DNA of 64,000 bases, from assembly GCA_963695505.1 (NCBI GenBank), contig CAVOGX010000006.1, positions 186,001-250,000 of the forward strand, in the 5' to 3' direction. A program made the position numbers and the translations under genes. Positions 57,436 through 64,000 of this stretch are shown one piece after another (position 1 is the stretch's first letter; the number at the start of each line of letters is the position of its first letter). The stretch is from JACSRF01 sp963695505 (lineage in GTDB: Bacteria > Chloroflexota > Anaerolineae > Promineifilales > Promineifilaceae). The notes below the pieces were generated by a model. It made no database searches and was not told the DNA's origin. It worked only from the letters and a program-made list of their open reading frames with translations.

Positions 57436-57464
57436 TTGGCGACTTGCTTCTGGGCTGTTATACT
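57436..57464 (+). promoter_or_regulatory. Promoter of the ECF sigma factor gene
   Basis: TTGGCG (57436-57441), a 17-base spacer and TATACT (57459-57464) lie 63 bases before the ATG at 57528. An ACGGCCGT copy sits just upstream, at 57426. Confidence 0.6.
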
Positions 57465-57527
57465 GCCTTTGAACGAAATCCACCCAACCGGGTCATCCCA
57501 ACCCCCACAAGCCACAGAACGACCTGC

Positions 57528-58115
57528 ATGGACGAGAAAGAACTCATCGAGCGCGCCAAAACGGATAAAGAAGCATTCGGCCAACTGTACGAGCGGTACG
57601 TCGACCGTATTTACAATTACGTCTATTATCGCATTGGAAACGTGGCGGATGCTGAAGACCTGACGGCAAAAATATTTGTGCGCGCCATGCGGCACATTCC
57701 CAATTATCAGGATCAGGGCGTGCCTTTTTCGGCCTGGCTGTACCGCATTGCCCACAATCTGGTGGCCAACTGGCACCGCGACCGCAGCCGCCGCCAGATT
57801 ATTGCCCTGGACGATATTGTGCAGTGGCATTCCAGCGGGGAAAGCCCAGAGTTTTTTGCGGAGTTGATGGAGGACAAAGAGCGGCTGGCGCAGGCAGTGC
57901 GCCGCCTGCCGGCAGACCGCCAGGAGCTGCTCACCCTCAAGTTTGTGGAGCGGCTGCCCAATGCGGAAATCGGCGACATTATGGGGCGCAGCGAGGGGGC
58001 AATTAAGTCGTTATACCATCGCACGCTGATGGCGCTGCGCGAAGATTTGCACCGCGACATGGCGCCTGCGTCTAAGCAGCCTTCCATATTACGTCGAATT
58101 ACGCGGCGGGGATAA
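57528..58115 (+). CDS. ECF-type RNA polymerase sigma factor
   Basis: ATG at 57528; 195 residues. Region 2 is FGQLYERYVDRIYNYVYYRI then DAEDLTAKIFVRAM (about residues 18-55), and region 4 is LPADRQELLTLKFVERLPNAE with IMGRSEGAIKSLYHRTLMAL (about 125-165). No anti-sigma gene is adjacent on the same strand; the next gene is the convergent NB-ARC protein. Intact. Confidence 0.88.
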   Translation: MDEKELIERAKTDKEAFGQLYERYVDRIYNYVYYRIGNVADAEDLTAKIFVRAMRHIPNYQDQGVPFSAWLYRIAHNLVANWHRDRSRRQIIALDDIVQWHSSGESPEFFAELMEDKERLAQAVRRLPADRQELLTLKFVERLPNAEIGDIMGRSEGAIKSLYHRTLMALREDLHRDMAPASKQPSILRRITRRG

Positions 58116-58123
58116 CGGAGGGG

Positions 58124-59479
58124 TTATTCTTTGGCGATGGGGGAGTGCTTCTCCAGGGCATACTGGCGCAGCATTTCGTGCATTTCGTACCAATCTCCCT
58201 GTGGGGCGCGGTAGAGGAAGGATTTGTCTACCAGGGCGGAAAGCTCCCATAGCGAGATGCCGGTGCGGGAAACGGCCGTTTCCCATGAGAAACTCCCTTC
58301 AAATAAAGCCAATTGGTAAAGATGCTGCTGTTCTTGCGGGGTGAGGAGCTGCCAGGAGTAATCGAAAACAGCTTGCAGGCTGCGGTGTCGTTCGGGCATA
58401 TCGCGCCAGGGCGTGGCCAGAAAGGCGTAGCTGCGAGCTATTTCGGCGGCGATAGCCTGGCAGGAGAGGGCGCGTACCCAGGAGGCAGCCAGTTCGATGC
58501 CCAAAGGGAAGCCTTCCACCAGGCGGCATATTTGGACGACGTAGGGCAGGTTCTCTTGATGGAGGGTGAAATCGGCGCGTACGCGGCGGGCGCTGCGCGC
58601 AAAGAGCTGCACGGCACTGTAGTGGCTCACGTCGTGGTCAGATTCTGCATCGGGTAGGGGCAAGCCGCGCACGCGGTAAGCCCATTCTCCTTGCAGGTTA
58701 AGCCGCTCCCGGGACGTGAACAGGAACTGCAGGTGGGGAGCCTGCTGCAGCAGGCGCATGATAAGGGGCAGCCCGTCCATGAGGTGCTCGAAGTTGTCGA
58801 GAATGAGGAGCAGGTGGCGTGGCTGCAGGTAGGCGAGCAGGGCAGTTTCGGCCGTTACCCCATTGCTAAGCGTAATGCCCAGGGTGCTGCACATGGTGTC
58901 GGGCAAGGATTCCGCCGCCGGCACGGCAGCCAGAGGCACAAAATAAAGGCCATCCGGGAAGAGATGCGCGTTTTGGCGGGCGGCAGCTACGGCCAGGCGG
59001 GTTTTGCCAATACCGCCCGGACCAAGCAGGGTCAGCACCCGGCAGTCCGGGTCTTCGAGGTGGCGGGTAATGGCCTCTAGCTCTGGCTCGCGCCCGATGA
59101 AAGGGGTAAGCTCCACAGGTACGTTGTGCAGGAGAGGTGGGTTAGAAACGGCCGTTGCCTGCGTTTGAAATTCCTGCGGGAATAAAGTTTGGCCCAATTG
59201 CAATGGTTCCGGGTAGCCCGCGCTTTCCAAATAGCGCAGCAGCCACACCAGGCCCAGATCCGAACGCTGCACAATCACTTGCGCGAGATGCATTACGTCG
59301 GCCAGTTTCCCCGGCAAATTACCCTTGCGCCAATACTCAATTGATGCGCCTCCGCGCTTGCCCAATGCATAGCCCAGCTCATCCTGAACAGTTCGCACGC
59401 TTTTCCCATCCAAATGTTTGATGCGGTAAACGGCTTCTGTTAATGCATTGGCAAACTGCTCCGCAGAGGGTTGGCTCAT
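58124..59479 (-). CDS. NB-ARC/AfsR-like ATPase regulator with N-terminal HTH-like region
   Basis: The 451 residues start with a helical region (about 1-90: SVRTVQDELGYALGKRGG) that resembles a DNA-binding-like head. The P-loop follows: PFIGREPELEAI, LTLLGPGGIGKTRLAVAAA (Walker A, about 150-168), HLLLILDNFEHL (Walker B) and FTSRERLNLQGEW (sensor). The C-terminal helices end soon after the winged-helix part (RTGISLWELSALVDKS), with no TPR tail, which is short for this family. Likely a signal-responsive transcriptional regulator; target unknown. Confidence 0.8.
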   Translation of the reverse strand: MSQPSAEQFANALTEAVYRIKHLDGKSVRTVQDELGYALGKRGGASIEYWRKGNLPGKLADVMHLAQVIVQRSDLGLVWLLRYLESAGYPEPLQLGQTLFPQEFQTQATAVSNPPLLHNVPVELTPFIGREPELEAITRHLEDPDCRVLTLLGPGGIGKTRLAVAAARQNAHLFPDGLYFVPLAAVPAAESLPDTMCSTLGITLSNGVTAETALLAYLQPRHLLLILDNFEHLMDGLPLIMRLLQQAPHLQFLFTSRERLNLQGEWAYRVRGLPLPDAESDHDVSHYSAVQLFARSARRVRADFTLHQENLPYVVQICRLVEGFPLGIELAASWVRALSCQAIAAEIARSYAFLATPWRDMPERHRSLQAVFDYSWQLLTPQEQQHLYQLALFEGSFSWETAVSRTGISLWELSALVDKSFLYRAPQGDWYEMHEMLRQYALEKHSPIAKE

Positions 59480-59687
59480 TTATTCAATCTCCATTCCTAA
59501 GATTCGGAAAATATTCGGTGTAGAATTCCACTTTTTCGGAGTGCAAACCCAATAGTATATGACTGATTTGTCTTCGGCAATATGTCATATTTCCCATGAA
59601 CTTTTCGGTTAAAGTAACTTTTTAACACGATTAGAAATGCCGAATAAAGTCGATACCAATCATTTAATGAAGAGGAGACAGCGGTAC

Positions 59688-62600
59688 ATGAAGAGAATAA
59701 TTCGTTTTGCCATCATTTCGACGTTGCTGATTACAGGCTTATGGTTCGTGATGCGTGTGTCTGGGCCAGCGCCAGAAACCGTGACCAGGCAGCAAGCTGT
59801 TCAGCAAGTGCTGGCTCCTGGACGCATTGCCAACGGTGAATCTCGCCCCGAATTTTTGGGGAATGAGCTGAGCGTGGAGCGGGGCGCCCCGGTGACGCCG
59901 GCCATAGTCGATGCCCGCACCCTGCCCAGCCGCCCTGCCGAAGTCGATCTTTTGAAAAAGGCTTATGAATCGGGAGAGGTTGACCTGGATATCAATGAAG
60001 GCCCAATTAGCGGTGCTGCATACCAAAACCTGCTAGAAGAATCTCTGAAACAGGCAGAAGATCCCAGCGTGCAAAACTACAGCCCAACCGATATTTTGCC
60101 CTTTGGTGTCATTCAACCCGGAGTCAGTTTCAAGTCCATTGACTATACCCAATCCCAGCAGGGTGTTCCCCCAGACCCCGATATCATGGTTGGTCGCGAT
60201 CACGTCGTGGTGGGCGTCAACACCAGCTTCCAGGTTTTTGATAAAGCCGGAAACAGCCTGATTGGCCCCACGCTTTACGAAGATTTCTGGGGCGCCAACT
60301 GCGGCAGCGGCAGCAATGTGGTGCTGTTCGACCCCTATTCCGCGTATGACGAAGAAAATAGCCGCTATGTCCTGGGCATTACCGCTTATGACCCAAGTAT
60401 CAATGGCGGCGACAACGGCTGGGCCTGTATTGCCGTCTCTCAAACCGACAGCGCTACCGGAAGCTGGTATCTGTATTCTTTTGATGGGAACCCTGGTGGC
60501 GGCGCGGATTATTTCTTTGACTATCCCCACATTGGCGTGGGGCAAGACGCTCTGTACCTGAGCGCCAATATGTTTGGCTCATTTTTTGTGCGCAACCACG
60601 TTTTTGCCTTTGAAAAAGATGCCATGTACGCAGGTCAGGCGGCCAATTCGGTGAAAATTAACGTGGGCAGCAGCAACTTCACCTTACAGCCCGCTAAGAT
60701 TAAAGGTTTTACAACGGGAGGTTGGCCCACAAACCCCAACGAACCACACTACTTTGTGGATGCCCAATATGGGAATAATCAGAATACCTTGACGGTGTGG
60801 CAATTGGCGAACCCCTGGGGCACACCTTCGTTGACTCAGGCGGGTACGGTGACGGTGAACAGTTACAGCCTGCCCGTCTCGCAGCCTCAGCTAGGGGGCA
60901 GTAACATTCAGGGCAATGATAATCGCCTGCTAGATGTGGAATATTGGGGTGGCAAGCTGTGGGCGACCCACGCCGTGGGCTGTAACCCCGGCGGCGGGAC
61001 GGTGAACTGTATCCGCTGGTACGAAATAAATATTGCCAGTGGCTCACCGGTGCTGGTGCAGCAGGGTACCTTCTCCTCCAGCAGCACGTACCGCAGCTTC
61101 CCGGACCTGGGTGTAGATGCCTGTGGAAACATGTTGGTGGGGTATACCATGACCAGCAGCAGCATGTACCCCAGCGTGTATGCGGCAGGCCGGGAAGCAG
61201 GTGATCCGCTAGGCCAGCTCAAAGATGAGCGTCTCATCAAAGCTGGTGAAGATTTCTACACGGCTTATGACAGCGTGCCCCGGCGTTGGGGTGATTACAC
61301 GGGCATGGCGCTGGACCCGGACGGCCGTACTTTTTGGTACGTTGGCGAATATTCGCGCCCGCAGGCTACTGCCCGTTGGTCTACCTGGGTGGCTTCTTTT
61401 AACTGGGATACCTGTAATTTAGGCCCGACGCCCACGCCTGGACCTACGGCCACAGCGACAAACACCCCCGTTCCGACCAATACGCCATCCCCCACACCGG
61501 CGCCAGACGGCTTGTTCTGCAGCACGGGCCCGGTAACCATTCCCACGGCGGGCAATGCCACGGATTCGCTGGTGGTGGGAGACGGCCGTTCCATTTCTGA
61601 CCTCAACGTACGCATAGACGCCAGCCACACCTGGGTTGGCGACCTGACCTTCACCCTGGTTCATGAGAACACGGGAACCAGCGTCACCATCATTGACCGA
61701 CCCGGAGTTCCCGCCAGCACCTATGGCTGCAGCGGGGATGATATTGATGCAACCCTGGATGATGAGTCCGGAACGGCCGTAGAAACGCAGTGCAGCGGCG
61801 GCGTGCCAACCATCAACGGCACTTTCTCACCCAATAATCCGTTGGCTGCTTTTGATGGCGATGCCGTTGCGGGAACCTGGCGTCTGGACATAAACGATGC
61901 CGTTTCCCCGGATGGAGGCAGCCTGAACCAATGGTGTTTGGAAGCAACCCTGGGCGGCACCGCACCCACACCGACGAACACGCCGGTACCCCCAACACCT
62001 ACCAATACGCCCATACCGCCTACGGCTACCAACACGCCACCAGCACCCACGGCTACCAACACGCCCCCGGCACCCACGCCAACCAATACCCCTGTACCCC
62101 CAACACCAACGCCTCCTCCTGCCGGCAGCGAGGTCCTCTACATCAGTTCTACCACCGGTGGTACGGTTGGCGGCGTCTCCTTTGCCGATGAAGACATCCT
62201 GGCTTTCGATACCGGAACTGGCCAATGGTCGATGTATTTTGATGGGTCTGACGTAGGGGTGACTAACGACGTCAATGCCTTTGCCATATTGAGTGATGGC
62301 AGCTTGTTGTTAAGCTTTGTCAACTCCACGACCAGCGTGCCTGGCGTGGGCACGGTGGAAGATCGCGACATTGTGCGTTTTGTACCTGCGTCATTGGGCG
62401 CCAGCACCAGCGGCTCTTTTGAGTTTTACTTTGACGGGTCTGATGTAGGCTTTACGTCCACGGCGCAAGACATTGATGCCCTGCACGTCCAGCCCGATGG
62501 CAGCCTGATAATTAGTGTTATTGGTTCATCCAATGTGGTATCCGGTACACAAGATGAGGATTTGCTGCTCTTCACCCCCACTAGCCTGGGGGCAAATACC

Positions 62601-62882
62601 AGTGGTTCCTGGTCGCCCTACTTTGATGGCTCGGACGTAGGCTTAAGCAGCAGCAGCAGTGAGGACATCTATGGTGTGTGGATTGCCGCAAACGGGGACA
62701 TTTATCTGACGACGGCCGGTTCTTTTGCCGTGACCGGTGCCAGCGGGAGCGGAGCAGACATCTTTACCTGCACGCCCCTTTCTCTAGGCAGCAGCACATC
62801 TTGCAGCTTTAGCTTCTATTGGGATGGGTCAGCTTTTGGCTTTGGCTCTGAAGTGATGGACGGTTTTGAGATAGTTCGTTAA
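59688..62882 (+). CDS. Large secreted protein: propeller-like domain, P-domain, Thr/Pro linkers and YFDGSDVG repeats
   Basis: ATG at 59688 (MKRIIRFAIISTLLITGLWF, signal anchor) follows GAGGAG; an ATG at 59637 is also in frame. Residues about 130-570 look like a beta-propeller or sialidase-like region (YDEENSRYVLGITAYD, FFDYPHIGVGQDALYLS). A Thr/Pro linker leads to a proprotein-convertase P-domain (SDLNVRIDASHTWVGDLTFT ... GTWRLDINDAV), then a second longer linker of PTNTP units. The C-terminus holds four repeats of about 60-95 residues marked by YFDGSDVG (three) and YWDGSAFG (last). The protein is probably surface-exposed or adhesive. No protease triad is seen. Confidence 0.8.
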   Translation: MKRIIRFAIISTLLITGLWFVMRVSGPAPETVTRQQAVQQVLAPGRIANGESRPEFLGNELSVERGAPVTPAIVDARTLPSRPAEVDLLKKAYESGEVDLDINEGPISGAAYQNLLEESLKQAEDPSVQNYSPTDILPFGVIQPGVSFKSIDYTQSQQGVPPDPDIMVGRDHVVVGVNTSFQVFDKAGNSLIGPTLYEDFWGANCGSGSNVVLFDPYSAYDEENSRYVLGITAYDPSINGGDNGWACIAVSQTDSATGSWYLYSFDGNPGGGADYFFDYPHIGVGQDALYLSANMFGSFFVRNHVFAFEKDAMYAGQAANSVKINVGSSNFTLQPAKIKGFTTGGWPTNPNEPHYFVDAQYGNNQNTLTVWQLANPWGTPSLTQAGTVTVNSYSLPVSQPQLGGSNIQGNDNRLLDVEYWGGKLWATHAVGCNPGGGTVNCIRWYEINIASGSPVLVQQGTFSSSSTYRSFPDLGVDACGNMLVGYTMTSSSMYPSVYAAGREAGDPLGQLKDERLIKAGEDFYTAYDSVPRRWGDYTGMALDPDGRTFWYVGEYSRPQATARWSTWVASFNWDTCNLGPTPTPGPTATATNTPVPTNTPSPTPAPDGLFCSTGPVTIPTAGNATDSLVVGDGRSISDLNVRIDASHTWVGDLTFTLVHENTGTSVTIIDRPGVPASTYGCSGDDIDATLDDESGTAVETQCSGGVPTINGTFSPNNPLAAFDGDAVAGTWRLDINDAVSPDGGSLNQWCLEATLGGTAPTPTNTPVPPTPTNTPIPPTATNTPPAPTATNTPPAPTPTNTPVPPTPTPPPAGSEVLYISSTTGGTVGGVSFADEDILAFDTGTGQWSMYFDGSDVGVTNDVNAFAILSDGSLLLSFVNSTTSVPGVGTVEDRDIVRFVPASLGASTSGSFEFYFDGSDVGFTSTAQDIDALHVQPDGSLIISVIGSSNVVSGTQDEDLLLFTPTSLGANTSGSWSPYFDGSDVGLSSSSSEDIYGVWIAANGDIYLTTAGSFAVTGASGSGADIFTCTPLSLGSSTSCSFSFYWDGSAFGFGSEVMDGFEIVR

Positions 62883-62903
62883 GTTGACGACCCTTGTCGC
62901 ATG

Positions 62904-62936
62904 AAAAGCGGGCCTCAGCGCGAGGCCCGCTTTTTT
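62904..62936. terminator. Bidirectional Rho-independent terminator
   Basis: AAAAGCGGGCCTC, loop AGCGC, GAGGCCCGCTTTTTT. Perfect nine-base stem flanked by A4 on one side and T6 on the other. It serves the convergent genes ending at 62882 and 62948. Confidence 0.92.
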
Positions 62937-62947
62937 GATGGGCTCGT

Positions 62948-63535
62948 TTAGTCTTTAGGGACGGGTTTGCCATTTGCCCCGCAGAGTACGAAGAAGCCAT
63001 TTTCAGCAGCGTGGTAGTCGTAGATTTCACCGTTTGCGCTTAAGGTGGCCTGGTAACCTGGGGTGAGAACGGTAATGTAGGCCATACCGGGTTCGGGGCA
63101 GCCCAGCGCTCCATCAGGCCAAACGACCTCCTCGATTTTTTCAAGAGTGATCTCTTGGACGTCAATTGAAAGACGCTCGGCCAGGTCTTGCGACATGCGG
63201 CTGACTAGCTCGGCAGTGGCATTGGGCACACCGGGACGAGGTTTCTCAACGGGGAGCGTGTCGGCGGGAGGCTGAGGGGTAAGTTTGCCAAGGTCTACCT
63301 CGACGGGGGAGACGGGTTCGCCAACGGCAGCATCGGATTCATTCTCGTTCATTTCGGGTTCAGGGGTATTGGTGGGGTTAGCGGTGGGGGAAACGGCCGT
63401 TTCTGTGGGGGCCACGGTAGATAGTGCGCCAGACGGTTCATTTGTGTCCACGGACTGCGGGGCGGGTGGGGCTGTTTCGGCAGTACAGCCCAGCAAAATT
63501 AACAGGGTGCCAACGAAAAAGATAAGCTGTTTCAT
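62948..63535 (-). CDS. Secreted lipoprotein
   Basis: ATG at 63535 follows AAGGAGT. The signal peptide ends in the lipobox LLILLGC, so Cys17 should be lipidated. A Thr/Pro/Glu-rich linker (about 20-85) is followed by a small domain with ALGCPEPGMAYITVLTPGYQ and ANGEIYDYHAAENGFFVLC. This G-C-P ... T-P-G-Y ... Y-x-Y-H pattern recurs in short secreted proteins of Chloroflexota and cyanobacteria; its role is unknown. Upstream in-frame starts lack ribosome sites. Confidence 0.78.
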   Translation of the reverse strand: MKQLIFFVGTLLILLGCTAETAPPAPQSVDTNEPSGALSTVAPTETAVSPTANPTNTPEPEMNENESDAAVGEPVSPVEVDLGKLTPQPPADTLPVEKPRPGVPNATAELVSRMSQDLAERLSIDVQEITLEKIEEVVWPDGALGCPEPGMAYITVLTPGYQATLSANGEIYDYHAAENGFFVLCGANGKPVPKD

Positions 63536-63667
63536 GAATAGTACTCCTTGTGTTCCAGGGATTGCTGCCTTTAAGACGCAGGTTGCGCATGGAAGGTTCC
63601 CCGATAATCGTATCATGAAGGGTGATTCCAGGGAAACGGCCGTTCTCCCCGCACTTTCTTTCATTGA

Positions 63668-63696
63668 TTGACAAAGTCTCGCGCGCATTCTAGAAT
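63668..63696 (+). promoter_or_regulatory. Promoter of the ROK regulator gene
   Basis: A perfect TTGACA (63668-63673), 17 bases, then TAGAAT (63691-63696), 49 bases before the ATG at 63745. Confidence 0.75.
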
Positions 63697-63744
63697 ACCT
63701 TAACACTTCCTACAACCATTGAACAAAGTAAGCGCGGGTACAGC

Positions 63745-64000
63745 ATGAAACGGTTGCAACCTGTTGATGCAGCTTCGATTCGCGAACTCAACTTAAGCCT
63801 GGCCCTCAACCGCATCCGGCAGGCAGGGGCCATTTCCCGGGCAGCCCTGGTACGGCAGACGGGCCTCAGCGCCAGCACCATCTCCAGCCTGGTTGCCATC
63901 TTGCTGAACAGTGGTTTTGTGCAGGAGTGTGGGCCTGGTAAATCCAGCGGGGGGCGGCGGCCAATCCTTTTGCAATTTGATTACAAGTTTCGGTATGTGT
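63745..64000 (+). CDS. ROK family transcriptional regulator, N-terminal part
   Basis: ATG at 63745 starts MKRLQPVDAASIRELNLSLA and runs off the window. RIRQAGAISRAALVRQTGLS then STISSLVAILLNSGFV is the winged helix of NagC/XylR-type ROK repressors, followed by SSGGRRPILLQFD, the usual link to the sugar-binding domain. It is transcribed from the promoter at 63668. Partial at its 3' end. Confidence 0.85.
   Translation, partial: MKRLQPVDAASIRELNLSLALNRIRQAGAISRAALVRQTGLSASTISSLVAILLNSGFVQECGPGKSSGGRRPILLQFDYKFRYV

Larger units (their letters stand above)
1199..63643. repeat. Dispersed 8-bp palindrome ACGGCCGT (55 exact copies)
   Basis: Exact copies read by eye start at 1199, 2546, 3553, 3699, 7239, 7386, 8720, 11035, 12890, 13526, 15022, 15337, 16151, 17146, 17700, 17926, 18027, 18393, 18424, 18826, 19881, 20235, 20712, 23122, 23756, 28708, 35189, 38271, 43558, 44211, 45385, 46311, 46393, 47782, 49064, 49244, 49339, 50278, 53940, 54180, 54399, 54526, 55666, 55925, 55987, 56310, 56992, 57426, 58272, 59148, 61321, 61582, 61773, 63393 and 63636. 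Several one-mismatch forms also occur (TCGGCCGT, ACGGCCGG, ACGGCCGA). Copies lie in genes of both strands and in spacers. All three reading frames are used: TAV, NGR and RP are the commonest peptides. Many copies extend to AACGGCCGTT. Confidence 0.9.

Noticed and set aside
1..64000. tRNA or rRNA genes
   Set aside because: I looked through the spacers and saw no cloverleaf with a GTTCRA-type arm or CCA end, and no conserved rRNA words.

Overview
The window is a chromosomal exopolysaccharide (EPS) or cell-surface glycan locus, probably from an Anaerolineae-like member of the Chloroflexota (likely a metagenome assembly). The taxonomic reading is inference. It rests on secreted proteins with long Thr/Pro linkers, a TMEM43-like protein, an NB-ARC-type regulator with an N-terminal helix-turn-helix-like region, many small toxin-antitoxin (TA) style modules, and the gene content overall. 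There is no rRNA or tRNA gene to settle it.

Layout. (1) 1-3.6 kb: a membrane Ser/Thr kinase with TPR repeats and a second TPR protein. (2) 3.6-13.8 kb: flippase, FkbM methyltransferases, O-antigen ligase-like protein, four GT4-type glycosyltransferases (one a chimera) and a WecG/TagA-type transferase, many broken by frameshifts. (3) 14-20.6 kb: a WbaP-like initiating transferase and a second, very broken O-antigen ligase; then minus-strand TMEM43-like and lipoprotein genes, a small membrane protein, and a NusG/RfaH-like antiterminator. (4) 20.9-28.2 kb: nucleotide-sugar genes (UDP-sugar dehydrogenase, epimerase, GDP-mannose dehydratase, GDP-fucose synthase), each followed by a TA or nucleotidyltransferase module. 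(5) 28.7-38.8 kb: a more AT-rich cassette with flippase, Wzy-like polymerase, GNAT, deacetylase, sulfotransferase, methyltransferase, CapK-like ligase and glycosyltransferase. (6) 38.8-46.2 kb: two-domain oxidoreductase, a GxxExxY gene between two copies of an inverted-repeat element, WecB, heparinase II/III-like protein, and a WbuB-like glycosyltransferase. (7) 46.2-55.3 kb: three copies (two truncated) of a PglC-like phosphoglycosyl transferase separated by two TA modules, then PglD-, PglE- and PglF-like genes (a bacillosamine-type pathway) with a MntA/HepT pair between the last two, and an uncharacterised nucleotidyltransferase. (8) 55.4-64 kb: unrelated intact genes (SDR, deacetylase, ECF sigma factor, NB-ARC regulator, large secreted protein, lipoprotein, start of a ROK regulator).

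Working together, regions 2-7 would make nucleotide sugars (UDP-uronic acid, UDP-ManNAc, GDP-fucose, UDP-diNAc-bacillosamine-like), start repeat units on undecaprenyl phosphate (WbaP-like and PglC-like), extend them, decorate them (methyl, sulfo, acetyl), flip them and polymerise them. The NusG-like protein at 20.1 kb probably promotes elongation through the operon that follows.

The most striking non-genic signal is the palindrome ACGGCCGT. I count 55 exact copies, against about one expected by base composition. It behaves like the HIP1 highly iterated palindrome of cyanobacteria and is nearly absent from 28.7 to 43.5 kb, which suggests recent acquisition of that part. The second signal is the repeated placement of nucleotidyltransferase-type modules (MNT-HEPN, AbiEii-like, UPF0175-DUF3368) exactly at ends of, or within, sugar genes, together with truncated duplicates of those genes. 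Frameshifts are very common from 1 to 55 kb and absent from 55.4 to 63.5 kb. I cannot tell consensus errors from true decay without reads.
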